A stretch of DNA of 23,486 bases from Punctularia strigosozonata HHB-11173 SS5 (Eukaryota; Basidiomycota; Agaricomycetes; Corticiales; Punctulariaceae): positions 1,009,624-1,033,109 of the forward strand of contig NW_006767444.1 of NCBI RefSeq assembly GCF_000264995.1. Direction: 5' to 3'. The notes under the pieces are model-generated. The model did not search any database. It was not told the DNA's origin and saw only the letters and a program-made list of their open reading frames with translations. Position 1 is the first letter of the stretch, and each line of letters opens with the position of its first letter. This document shows positions 1 through 9,412 of this stretch, in pieces. The translations under genes and the position numbers were made by a program.

Positions 1-347
1 GTCATCTGACGGACCTTCAACAGAATCCTCTGCCCGCTCCATGGGTGGCCCTCCTCCGCATGTAAGAACATCCAGTCCAGGAGAACCTCCTCTTGTGCCA
101 CGGTGCATGTCATTTGATGCTCGTGCGCTGTACTGGCAGGTTTGTGCTTTCCAGACAATCGGTACCTGAGAACATCATATGACACATTAAACATCTTCGC
201 GACATCTTTGACACATGGTGAGAGGGAACCAAGGGCTTCCATGTATTCAACAGCTTCCTTGACCTTTGCCTCGGGACTCGGTTTTCGACGAGGTTTGCTG
301 CATTTTCGCTTTGCAGTGACGGTTTTTGTGGGATGTGTTCTGGACAT
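1..347 (-). CDS. pogo/Tigger-type DDE transposase, N-terminal part (runs off the left edge)
   Basis: An uninterrupted minus-strand frame starts at the ATG at 347-345 and stays open to base 1, giving 115 codons. After a basic leader of about 20 residues comes a psq-type helix-turn-helix (about residues 22-65, with VKDVAKMFNVSYDVLRYRLS as turn and recognition helix). The start of a CENP-B/Tc5-type helix-turn-helix follows (about 75-115: TVAQEEVLLDWM, then a Gly-His-Pro turn). This two-part DNA-binding region is typical of fungal pogo-like transposases, which recognise terminal inverted repeats; the DDE nuclease would lie beyond the window. The frame has no stops in the visible part, so the copy may be intact or recent. 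A TATAAAA-like sequence lies on the same strand at 520-511. A domesticated CENP-B-like gene is the alternative. Family assignment is from motif pattern only. Confidence 0.75.
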   Translation of the reverse strand, partial: MSRTHPTKTVTAKRKCSKPRRKPSPEAKVKEAVEYMEALGSLSPCVKDVAKMFNVSYDVLRYRLSGKHKPASTAHEHQMTCTVAQEEVLLDWMFLHAEEGHPWSGQRILLKVRQM

Positions 348-510
348 GCGAACAACAGGAAGCTTGGACGAACGGTGTTGCTATGCACCTCGCGACGCGA
401 CTAAGTGGATTCAAACGGAGTTCGGATCCATGTCACTTTCTGTCACTCTCTGCGAGAGATGTGCATTCGTGTTGCACTCCTGGAGCGTCCGTAACATCAT
501 ATGTCACCCT

Positions 511-520
511 GGTTTTTATA
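511..520 (-). promoter_or_regulatory. possible TATA box upstream of the transposase frame
   Basis: Read on the minus strand, the sequence is TATAAAAACC, about 165 bases upstream of the transposase ATG. Position and sequence fit a TATA element, but nothing else confirms it. Confidence 0.25.
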
Positions 521-602
521 CAAGTGGACTAGTAGAGCTATCGTACATTGCACTATCATAGCCTTGTCACCCAGAAATGCTTCGTTGTCCTGGCGCTCTG
601 CA

Positions 603-631
603 AAATCCTACCCCGTGGGAGAATAGGATTT
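603..631. repeat. short inverted repeat (8-nt arms)
   Basis: AAATCCTA at 603-610 and TAGGATTT at 624-631 are exact reverse complements. The 13-base loop between them contains a smaller CCCC/GGG pairing. Its role is unknown; it could be chance or a remnant of a small transposable element. Confidence 0.35.
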
Positions 632-1046
632 CGGTACTCTTTGGACTCCCCTGCCCCCCCACGCAGTTCAAACCAGCAGTGCCGAGTATGGGCATGTAGA
701 TAGTATCGATAGCTTACATCCAAGCAATTTTTCGTGATTTAAGGTGAGGTGCAGCCATGTTGAGAGTCAAAATAGTCGGAATAGGACAAGGGGTACCGAT
801 AGGAACACTGGTTCGATGATAGTAGCAGAACCGTGCAACATATATGCGCTAGCACACATTACTTACGGCTACTTAATTCTCCCTCGTCAAGACGGAAGGA
901 GCAAAAGCCGATAATATCCGACAGCGTTGGTACACGATCACATGATCGTTTCAGCACAAGCGCCCCTTCGCCGCCGCGAACGGTTGAGCCTGGCGCGTTA
1001 CAGCTGGATCGCCGTTCTCTGTTTCTCGCCGTTCGTCCAGGCATTA

Positions 1047-3003
1047 ATGCTGGCGGCAACCGTCGAACAAAGCCGCGAGGCTCGGCAGAAAAGACAGCAA
1101 GAACGTTATAGGAACCGCGGAGGGTATTGATCGAACGTTTGTTGCGTATATGCACCACCTCTCACGACGTTGCATTACGGTTTCTACCGCATACAGCATC
1201 TTCGTTCCGACCACAGCGAATACTCTAACAGACATTTTACTTGCCCGGCTTGAAGGAAGCTCGAACACGAGTTCGAGCTCGGGAAGCGCGCGGAACCCTG
1301 TGGTACGTCCGCCCTCGGGAACTATAAGGCCGTATTGTTGAACTCAGCAAGCAGCGCACAGATGTCGTGGCAGAATCGGACGTGCGTGCTTCTGGCGTGA
1401 AACTCAAGAAAGGAACGGAGAAGGCAGCATCGCCAGGTTCGTGAGTTCGGACGCATACACGCCGCTTTTACGTCGCTGCAAGCCCTTATATGCGCAGTCA
1501 AACAGGAACTGCGCCGTTCACCTCGGAAATTATCGCAATTTGCGCACGAAGATAGCGAAGATGATACACCGTTGACCCAACTCTCGAAGCCAACCCGGGG
1601 TGCTGCGAAACAGGAAACCGAAAGGACAACCAAGTCAGACGTTCGATCGAGGAAGCAAGCGCCCGCGGAGCCTGGGCCTTCCTCGACAACAAGAGCAAAG
1701 ACGGCGAAAAAGACGAAGCGTGAAGCTCCCAATACAACTTCGAAGTCGGTCGCGGCTACGACCATCAAGAGAAAACGCGCACCCAAGCGTGACCCAGGTA
1801 CCCCGAAATTATGATCGTATCCGCACTTGATCATACTTACACAACGATTTATCATAGCGGAACCTCCAATCCCCGTATCGGAATCCAGAGTGCGCTTCGA
1901 TCTAACCATCAGCCAAACCGCCGCTGCCGAGGCTCAGGAGAAAGGAGTCGGCTCGAGTGCAAAGAAGAAGGGAAGGAGGAAAGCGTCCAATACAGATCAC
2001 GCCGTATCTGACGACGAGGCGAAACGGGTGCAGCGGAAGCGGCGCAAGGTCCACGATCCGGATCAAGAAAGCGAAGGCGAGCTCTCGTCCGCATCTGCTT
2101 CCAAAGTCAAGGCGACGAAAAAGACAAGGACACAGAAAGCCGCCGCTGGCAGCGCTGGTGGTGAGACGGAATATGAGAGCGATACACCTCGCGCCGTACC
2201 TAGACCCCGACGAAAAGCCATTCCGAAACCAGACGTCGAGGGGCAGGACGAAGAAACTCCGAAAGCGAAGCGGCCTAGACCAATGCCAAAACCGAGAGCG
2301 TCTGCCAAGAAAAGGCCCGACGAAGAACGATCACTGGCCGAGGACGATAGCGACATCGACCCAAAACCTACTGGCAGTCGGACGAAGCGCAAGGTGGACG
2401 ACGGAACCGCAGATTTTCATGAAGATGTTCCTAAGGCGAAGAGGAAGGTCAAGACGAAAGCCGCAGTTGCTGATGACGACACAGAGCCGTCCATACCTGC
2501 GCCGAAAACGAAAAGGACCACGCGGATCAATGATGAGGACACGCCTAGGGTTTCTCCCTCAAAACCTGCCGGGAAAAAGAGAGCGGGCGTCGCAGGCGAC
2601 GAGCAAGACCCGCAAGCGACGGCGAAACGTGTTAGAAAACTCCGTGGGCCGACCGAAGATGATGACACAGATGTGGAGCAAACTCCGGTCGTCGAAACCA
2701 AGTCAAGGACCTCGTCAAGTAAAACCCGCACGGCGTCGCGGAAGCCCGCTCCGTCAGAACCGTCCGAGAAGTCGCGCAGTGCCTCAAAGACCCCAGTAGC
2801 TGTACACATATTTCAATTGTTCGTCATACAAACGACAGCACTGACTCCGGCTCTAGAAATCACGTCGTCGTGACCATGCAACCTCGGCTCAAAAAGCCAA
2901 GAGTGATCAAAGCCGCCCCGTGTTAAGACGACCGCCGCCTCCTCGAGCAAGCTCCCCACTCACCGAACATAGCGACGGCGACGACGAGTTGAACCTCCTT
3001 TGA
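1047..3003 (+). CDS. basic, intrinsically disordered nuclear protein (unrecognised family)
   Basis: Six exons join in phase: 1047-1123, 1197-1302, 1355-1436, 1498-1797, 1858-2795 and 2857-3003 (1,650 nt, 549 aa). Introns are 52-73 nt with GT...AG ends. The first about 45 residues look structured: a charged helix (EQSREARQKRQQERYRNRGG) runs into IFVPTTANTLTDILLARLEG. The rest is Lys/Arg-rich blocks alternating with acidic patches, many Ser/Thr-Pro sites and several bipartite-type nuclear localisation candidates (KRPRP, KRVQRKRRK). It ends in a Pro-rich, then acidic tail (GDDELNLL). I infer a chromatin- or nucleolus-associated protein from composition only and recognise no family. The start is uncertain: an in-frame ATG at 942 would add 35 residues, including a hydrophobic stretch, and I judge it less likely. 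The third exon could begin at 1352 instead of 1355. Confidence 0.62.
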
Positions 3004-3214
3004 TATTATTCTTGTGGCTTTGTGCCCCGTGTAAACTTACTATCGCCCTCGCACTACGATGTCAAATCATGTAACATTGGCTGCACAAGTACACCGTACG
3101 AACCATATATCACGCAGCAGCAGCATTACGAGCACTATAAGGACAAACGATCAGGATAGTCACAACAAATCCTGAGGCCGACCAGATAACCCGAAATCCG
3201 TCTGCCTGCCATCG

Positions 3215-6200
3215 TCATGATACTACAGCAGGGCCGAATTCAAGGTTATGTGGAGGCTCCTGCCCACTACTTTCATCATGTAGACCATTCGGACTCGCAT
3301 GACGAGGCGACGTGTTCGGGCTCCCTTTGCCCTCCTCAGCGGCCACATCATGGTCACCATCCAAGCCGTCCTCTTCGGCCCCATGTCCGTCCACATCCAT
3401 CGCATCATCATCGAAGACCGCGCTCAGACTGATATCCGGCTCGGCGGCCGCGTTCGCTCCAGGTGAATCAGGAGTGGACGTAGTCGCAGGCGTGGGCAGC
3501 TGCTTCTGGTCTTTCCCTTGCGAGGATCGCCTCTTCGCCTGGCCGGACTTCTCCAGCTTGCGAATCACCTTAGCGACGTATTCCTTCGCGAACTTCTTGA
3601 TCTTCGCCGTTTTTTCGTCCGAAAGGCTGTCAAGCTTGCCCTCCTTGTACGAGCTCGACTTCTTCTCCTTGTCGGCGATGATCTGGGTGAGCTGTTCGCA
3701 TTACCGCGTCAGCGTTGGCGGGGAAGATGACGACATGCAAAGTTTACCTCTTTGGCGTGCTTCTTGAACAGGTCGTGGTCCATCTGCTTCTGGTACTTGG
3801 ACATGCACTTGACCACGATCGCGCCGACGAGCTTTTGCAACCGCTTCTCCTTCAACGCCTCCTTCTCCTCTGGCGTGAGCGCTTTCTTCGGGTTCGCAAG
3901 CGCCTTCTCCCTCCTCCGCGCCCGCTCCTCCTCTTTCTTCGCCGACTCCGCCGCCTTACGCGCCTCCTCCTCCCGCGCCGCCTCTTGCGCTGCCCGCGCG
4001 GCAGCGATGATATTCGTGACGTGCGTCTTCCGGTTACTCTCAAACCAACATTCCCTGGCGCGCTGCTCTTGAAGCAGACGTTCTTCCTCCGTCAACGGCT
4101 TAAACCTGTCCGAGGACCGAGACGAGTAATCCGGTGTGACGGCCCTTGTCCCTAATGGCACGATGTCCAGGACGGGGACGTCTTCGTGTGGCGTGAAACG
4201 TATCCGCTTCCGCGGCCGTCGATCAGGCTCTTCGAAGAGGACGCGTTCCACCTCTTCGGTGCCATCCTGTCCATGACGTGAGCGTGATCGATCTCATAGG
4301 ATGATATAGTAAGGCACATACCGCCTTCACGCGTTTCGCGATCCGGTATGCCGTCTGTAGTTCAGCCCACTTGTCCAATAGCTATAAAAATATTGTGAGC
4401 TGAAGTCTCGGTTCAACTATAGCATGGCTTAACGCACGCGTTGCGCAAGGCCCTTCAGTTTTTCGTTGTCCGAGTCCGCCCATTTCTGGACGGGAACGCT
4501 GATGCCGGACGCCTCCACCTTATTTCGCTTGAGTAGCGGCCAGGTGTACATGCATTCAAGCGCCTAAAGGTGGGTCGCTCCTCAGACTAGTCATAAATCC
4601 AAGGAAACCATGGGACGTACGACGGTGGTTATATCTTCGTCGTCTTCATAATCAAGGAGGATATTGGTCATTTGACTGAACCCACGAAGTCGCATCACTT
4701 GTCGAAGTGCGGCTTGATCGTCGGTAAGCTGCCGAGTCACTACGTCGGTAATGTAACGAAAACAAGCTGACAAAGGCATCACACCTTGATGCGCGTTATG
4801 AGTTTGTAAAGGACCTTCCGACTGCTGGTCTGCCGAAGGGCTTGGATGACCTTCGGCACGTCCTTCTCTTGCAACGGCTTGAGATCGGGCTACACGTCCC
4901 AGTCAACACATAGCAATAGGCGTTCAAGGGGTAGGCGGGCCGCACGATGTAGTCCTCGTCCAGCTTCCGGCCCTTCTTCTTCTTCGTGCCTTTGAGCTGG
5001 AGCTTCTCCACTTCGTCGGTGATGCCGAGGGCTGAAGCGCGGTTAGGTTGTATCGTGCTACGAGATAGAAGGCTTACCATCGAGGTAGAGATCGTCCATA
5101 GCGCCGATGTCTGTCTGCGTTTTGCCGCCCAGGAATCCAACACAGTTAGGCTCGCCGCAATAACACGGTTGTGCATCGTGCCTGAAGACCGATCAGCACC
5201 GATACGTTCCAGACAAGAGTAGGTGTGCTGCTAACCCATAGCGATCCACGTTGTAGTTGAACGTAAGCTCCTCGTGCTGCCGGATATGCCTGCTCGCGAA
5301 GATGCCCATCCGCACGTGGGTGCCCACCGTCCACTTGGCAACGTAGCAGTTCGGACTGCAGGAGTGATTCGCAAACCGTCCGATACCGCCACGCTTGGTG
5401 GCGTCGATGTACTCGTCCTTCTGGAGCATCATGAAGTAGAAGTGGCGGATGCCCTCCTGGGCGTATTCCCGCATGCGCTTCTTGAACGAGGGATGGGAGA
5501 CGACGTCGCCGACATATTCGTAAATAAATTGGTCTCTGGAGGGCGAGCGGAGAGAATGCTCTGAATATATGTGGATCGATAAAGGTCGGAGACGCACTTT
5601 CGAATGTCCTCCCGCGCCCGCAATCCGAAACCCTTCTTCTCTGTTTGCACAATCTCTATCGGAGCATATTCTCGTCGGTTGAACCTGGAATGTAACCATG
5701 ATTATGAGCCAGAGAGATTGGAGGCCGCTCACAACCTGACGCACCTCTGGTTTCGACAGTGAGCCCCACATCGACACTCGCCCGGCAAGCACTCCACTTG
5801 CGTCAATCTGTTGATACAGTCCGAGCCCTCGCCGCATGCCATCCACGGTTCATCTTCAGCTGTGCGAGTGAAAGCCGCGTCAGCATTGGCGTCCAGCCGG
5901 CGTGAGACTTCCGAGCCGCCAGCTACACGACGGACTCTACGACTACGGAGAAAAGAGCGAGGACTGACCGTGGTCGTACTGGCAGTCGCATGTCATGCCC
6001 TCGAGCGCCTCGCGGGAGCGCCCGAGGGTGCCATACTGGTAGTGGTTCGCCTTGAGCTCCTCAAACGTGGCCATCGCCGCCTCGGTGGCGACGGGCAGGT
6101 CTCCGATGAGCTGGGGGCCCGGCCGCGCCTGCGGCTGCTGCTGGCGCCGCGAGGACGAAGCGCCGGGCGTGCTGGAGTCCCGGTTGGTTTTTACGGGCAG

Positions 6201-6374
6201 AGGTTCCCCCTCCGGTTTGGGCTTGACGTCGTCGACGGGGAGGTCGTCGTCCCCGTTGGACGGCTCGGCTTTGACGCCGAGCCTTGCGTCGGATGGAGAC
6301 GGGGAAGGTAGGCGGCTGCCCATGTCTTCAAGTTTGGGTCTGGGCGACACGGAGCGCGACGTCGTTGTCGACAT
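3215..6374 (-). CDS. SET2: histone H3 lysine-36 methyltransferase Set2
   Basis: Twelve exons, from the 5' end: 6374-5969, 5859-5745, 5684-5598, 5535-5236, 5181-5078, 5031-4946, 4889-4785, 4728-4621, 4563-4438, 4381-4322, 4266-3748, 3691-3215 (2,493 nt, 830 aa). A disordered N-terminus leads to a cysteine-rich AWS domain (about 125-175: [25 protein letters not shown]). Next is SET (about 176-300: [20 protein letters not shown] with N258-H259 of the SAM site, [12 protein letters not shown]), then post-SET (C309, C311, C316). A TFIIS-N-like helical domain begins at about 367. A charged coiled coil covers about 545-630, and the SRI domain (about 629-715) binds the phosphorylated Pol II C-terminal domain. 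The family methylates H3K36 co-transcriptionally and suppresses cryptic initiation. No WW domain is evident. The first intron has two possible acceptors, so 21 residues are uncertain. Confidence 0.95.
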
Positions 6375-7326
6375 CGCCGGCGGGAGGTCCTAATGCAGTC
6401 AGAACGACGAAGTTGGCGGCGGTCGCCGCGTCTACGTAAATGTGCTGGACAATATAGTTCGAGCCTTCCACGCTTGCTGTGATGCTCTCCTGTATCAGGT
6501 GTACGAGATGGCGAGGGGGATGGAGGGTAGAGACCCAAAGTGAGCAGCTATAGACAACCGCCTCTCAGAGGAGGGCGATTAGTGAAGAGGCTGCGCTCAG
6601 GAGCGGCGGCGACCCGTTGGTGACACATGCGCACACAAGTGGCTGAGGATCGCTACATTTCTCATCGAGTCGACACATGGGCTGGGATACATATTCTCAA
6701 CGTAGTATAGGAGACTCCAAAGGTTCAAGAATGATGACTGGAACGCACTGCTCGAGTGCGGGATTGTGAGACCTGGATGTACAAACCGGATGAGGTTGTC
6801 GATTGGTATACGCTGCAACTGCGATAACTCAAGGCACAAAGGATGCTTTGATACTGCTTACCACATGGGGAAGTCCAAGTGATAGCCAACGGTCTACGGG
6901 GTATAATCGGCGAGGCATAGAACCAGCTAACGCCGGTCGTTGCTGCGCGATCTTGGACGACTAGCACGGCAGCACTCGTAGCTGCGGTAGCCTCTCACAC
7001 GGAATACTGATCGTTTGTGAGCTTGTTGTGATGCAAAGTTGAGGGGTAATTTCCGTTGAAATTCGACTATGTCCCGCACGTCGGGAGCCCGGCTGAGGTT
7101 CAGGGTAGCTATGTGCGCAACGATCCACATTGGGTGGCTCGATAATACTAGACGTCAAGAGCAACAGATGAGAAAGCGACCGATAAGAGAGAACATCCAG
7201 CAATTCAATCGTCGTCTTCGATGATGAACGTGCAAAGATGAAGTCGAAGGCCAAGGGTCGAGAGTCGGCGGTCCTGGTCAAAACTGAACGCCACCTTCTC
7301 TCCTTCGCCTCTCCGCAAAAAAAGCC
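6375..7326. promoter_or_regulatory. divergent intergenic region between SET2 and RPA49
   Basis: A 952-base stretch holds both 5' ends. No coding frame in it looks real; the longest minus-strand frame near 6961-7422 runs antisense into RPA49 exon 1 and has no recognisable content. A pyrimidine-rich tract lies at 7291-7315, just before the RPA49 ATG, and is the likely transcription start zone. I cannot name specific factor sites. Confidence 0.5.
7298..7309 (+). promoter_or_regulatory. pyrimidine-rich 12-mer shared with the UTP10 leader (copy 1)
   Basis: CTCTCCTTCGCC lies 18 bases before the RPA49 start codon. The identical 12 bases occur at 9306-9317, 96 bases before the UTP10 start codon. It may be an initiator or 5'-UTR element, but pyrimidine-rich leaders are common in fungi. 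Confidence 0.3.
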
Positions 7327-9008
7327 ATGGCTGCGGCCACAGCACCAAGCAAGAAACGTAAACGCCATAACGTTGAGGCAGACGAGGCCCACAATAAGAT
7401 CACTGTGAAACTGTCCTCGCAAAATGCTATGGAAGTCGGACCCGTCGTAGGTACGCGCGCACCGGCTCGCTCACTTTTCTCGATGCTCATCTCACTCTGG
7501 TCGCTCTTTCTTGGGGTATGCGTGGATAACAGCGAGCTTCCCGGTGCAGCCACCTCCCAAAACGTCGTTCAAATGCTACACACGCAAGAGGTCGCGAATC
7601 GAGGGCGAGGAGGCGACGGAGTTCGCGAGGAGGGACATGCTCGTTGCCGGCGAGGCCGATTCTGTTGAATATGCTTCCATCGACGAGCCAGGGGCAGGTG
7701 CAGGGTGCCGGTACGTCTCGATCTTTTAGCCATATTCATACAGTCCCGAATTGGACTACGGCACAGGTACTACGTTGCCGTGCACGACAAGCGCACGCAC
7801 ACGGTCACCATTCGCCCAGCCCCGCTGCACATCATGCAGCGCACCGTCAAGGCGCTCAAGGCGCTCAAGCCCGCACCTGTGGGTGCGGCGGAGCGCCTCG
7901 CGGCGCGGAACGCGTTGCAGAACACGTTCGGAACGAAGAAGGCGGTTACCCGCATGCGGGCGCAGGAGCGGAACAGGGTCGACGTTGACGCCATGGGCGC
8001 TGTCGCCGGTGTGCTGCAGAGCACGGTGGAGAAGAACACGGAGGCGCTGCCGACCAAAGGTGCGCAGTCCTCTCTTGGACCCCCTTTTGCTTTGCGATTA
8101 ACCTTCATTGTGTAGACGAGGCGCAAGAGCTGGCAGACGCGTCGCGTCTTATTCCGCCGTACGACGCCACGGCGACGACGCCGTCGGAGATCTACAAGCT
8201 GTATGCGATCGTGCCGCAGAGCGAGCTCGACTCGATCAGTGCCGCACCGTTCTTGAGCGCGAGCAACGGGCAGGAGAGGACCGCGCTGTTGGCCTTCAGA
8301 CGGAGTAGTTGGGTGAATCAACATCTGAGCGCATTGTTCAGGGACAAGGAAGACGGAAAAGGGATCGATAAGCGTATATTGTGCGTTTGCCCTCCTGACG
8401 TCTTTGCGTTCGCTGTGTACTCATGCCGTTCGCAGGAAAGTGATCGTGTACATCTCCGCTATGATCGCGTTCCGAGAAGCAACGATGCGCGGGCGTGATT
8501 TTGAGAAGCAAAAACTGCAGGAATCTCAGATGCTGAAGGCTGTCCCCGGCCCCGTGCTCGACGGCTTCCTCTCCCGATTCGCCGAGCAGCCGCGGGGCTC
8601 AACGAAGTGAGCGCTCACAAATTGTGGTTGTTTTTCGATTTTGATCGACGACGTGGACGGATAGATACCAGGTGACGAGCCAGAAGCGGGCGCTGCTCCT
8701 GGCATATATGTTCGCGCTCTGCTTGCACGTCGATAATTTTGCGACAGATACGTCCCTGATCGCCAACGACCTCGCGCAGCCCACCACCAAGTGCGTTTTC
8801 TCTCTCTCACCCGCCTGATCTCTACGTGACGGTTTACGTGTGTCTCAGGATCAATCCGATCTTCAAGTCACTCGGGTGCAGCGTGAAGGTGCTTGGGCTG
8901 ACGGAGCTGAAGAGGCTCGGGTTGCCGGACAGCGCAGCGGCGACGAAACGAGCCGTGTTGGACGTACCGTTGAAGTTCCCTGCTCCAAGGCTTAGGAGAA
9001 GGACATAG
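7327..9008 (+). CDS. RPA49: DNA-directed RNA polymerase I subunit A49
   Basis: Seven exons: 7327-7450, 7533-7710, 7767-8059, 8116-8380, 8436-8606, 8665-8790, 8849-9008 (1,317 nt, 438 aa, close to the usual length for the family). A basic leader (SKKRKRHN) is followed by the N-terminal dimerisation region (about 20-150), which in yeast pairs with A34.5; it includes YYVAVHDKRTHTVTIRPAPL. A linker typical of the family follows (ERLAARNALQNTFGTKKA). The C-terminal half (about 250-438) matches the tandem winged-helix domain, with LPTK, LIPPYD and a final IFKSLGCSVKVL segment. A49 acts in the nucleolus in Pol I initiation and elongation on rDNA. The start is the first ATG after a pyrimidine-rich leader. 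Donors are consistently GTGCGT/GTACGC-like. It lies head to tail with UTP10, 404 bases upstream of it. Family assignment is from overall pattern. Confidence 0.92.
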
Positions 9009-9412
9009 TGTACGACGTGATTGTTCACTCTTCCTAGGATTGGAGTGCGAGACGTAGTATGCTCGCAGAGTTCACCGATTAGGCGACGCTGCGTAATAGT
9101 CCGAGCTTGGATGCCTAAGGGTAGTCGAGTCGTTGATTTCATCATCAAAACTGTGCGGTATGCTCTATTTCCATTTGAAAATTCCAGGCCATGGCAGATT
9201 CGACGATCGTGCATTTTGTATGGCTCACAACTCACTTGACGCTCGCGAGGCACGAGCGCCTAAATTAAACGCTTTCGATTGGTAAGTGGCTGTGCTCAAT
9301 TTTGCCTCTCCTTCGCCATCCTTTGATCCGGTTGTAGCTACTTCGGGGCAGCGTACGAGGCCAAAAGAGACTCGAAGTGTCTGCAAGCAAATAAGATCTG
9401 CCGCACGACATC
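9009..9412 (+). promoter_or_regulatory. RPA49-UTP10 intergenic region (RPA49 3' end and UTP10 promoter)
   Basis: A 404-base gap without a credible coding frame. It must hold the RPA49 3'UTR and the UTP10 promoter. A pyrimidine-rich tract at about 9295-9330 contains the 12-mer also found upstream of RPA49. I see no clear TATA box. Confidence 0.5.
9306..9317 (+). promoter_or_regulatory. pyrimidine-rich 12-mer shared with the RPA49 leader (copy 2)
   Basis: This is identical over 12 bases (CTCTCCTTCGCC) to 7298-7309. It lies 96 bases before the UTP10 ATG. The flanks are not conserved between the two copies. Confidence 0.3.

Larger units (their letters stand above)
348..1046. other. intergenic region between the transposase fragment and the first plus-strand gene
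   Basis: About 700 bases without a convincing coding frame. It should hold the 5' end of the transposon (its terminal inverted repeat cannot be fixed without the other end) and the promoter of the gene starting at 1047. A short hairpin lies at 603-631, and a tandem TGTCACT pair lies near 430-445. A frame open from about 927 could extend the next gene at its N-terminus. Confidence 0.5.

Noticed and set aside
1322-1909. Minus-strand frame of 195 codons
   Set aside because: Antisense to three exons of the plus-strand gene. It has no recognisable domain and no supporting splice structure.
1957-2799. Plus-strand frame of 280 codons, Arg-rich
   Set aside because: It is the out-of-frame shadow of the Lys/Arg-rich exon 1858-2795. 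The true frame is fixed by in-phase introns on both sides and a proper stop at 3003.
6961-7422. Minus-strand frame of 153 codons upstream of and overlapping RPA49
   Set aside because: It overlaps RPA49 exon 1 and its leader in antisense, and the composition is not protein-like. Most of it lies in the divergent promoter region.
7770-8324. Minus-strand frame of 184 codons inside RPA49
   Set aside because: Antisense shadow of RPA49 exons 3 and 4. The sense frame has family content and consistent splicing.
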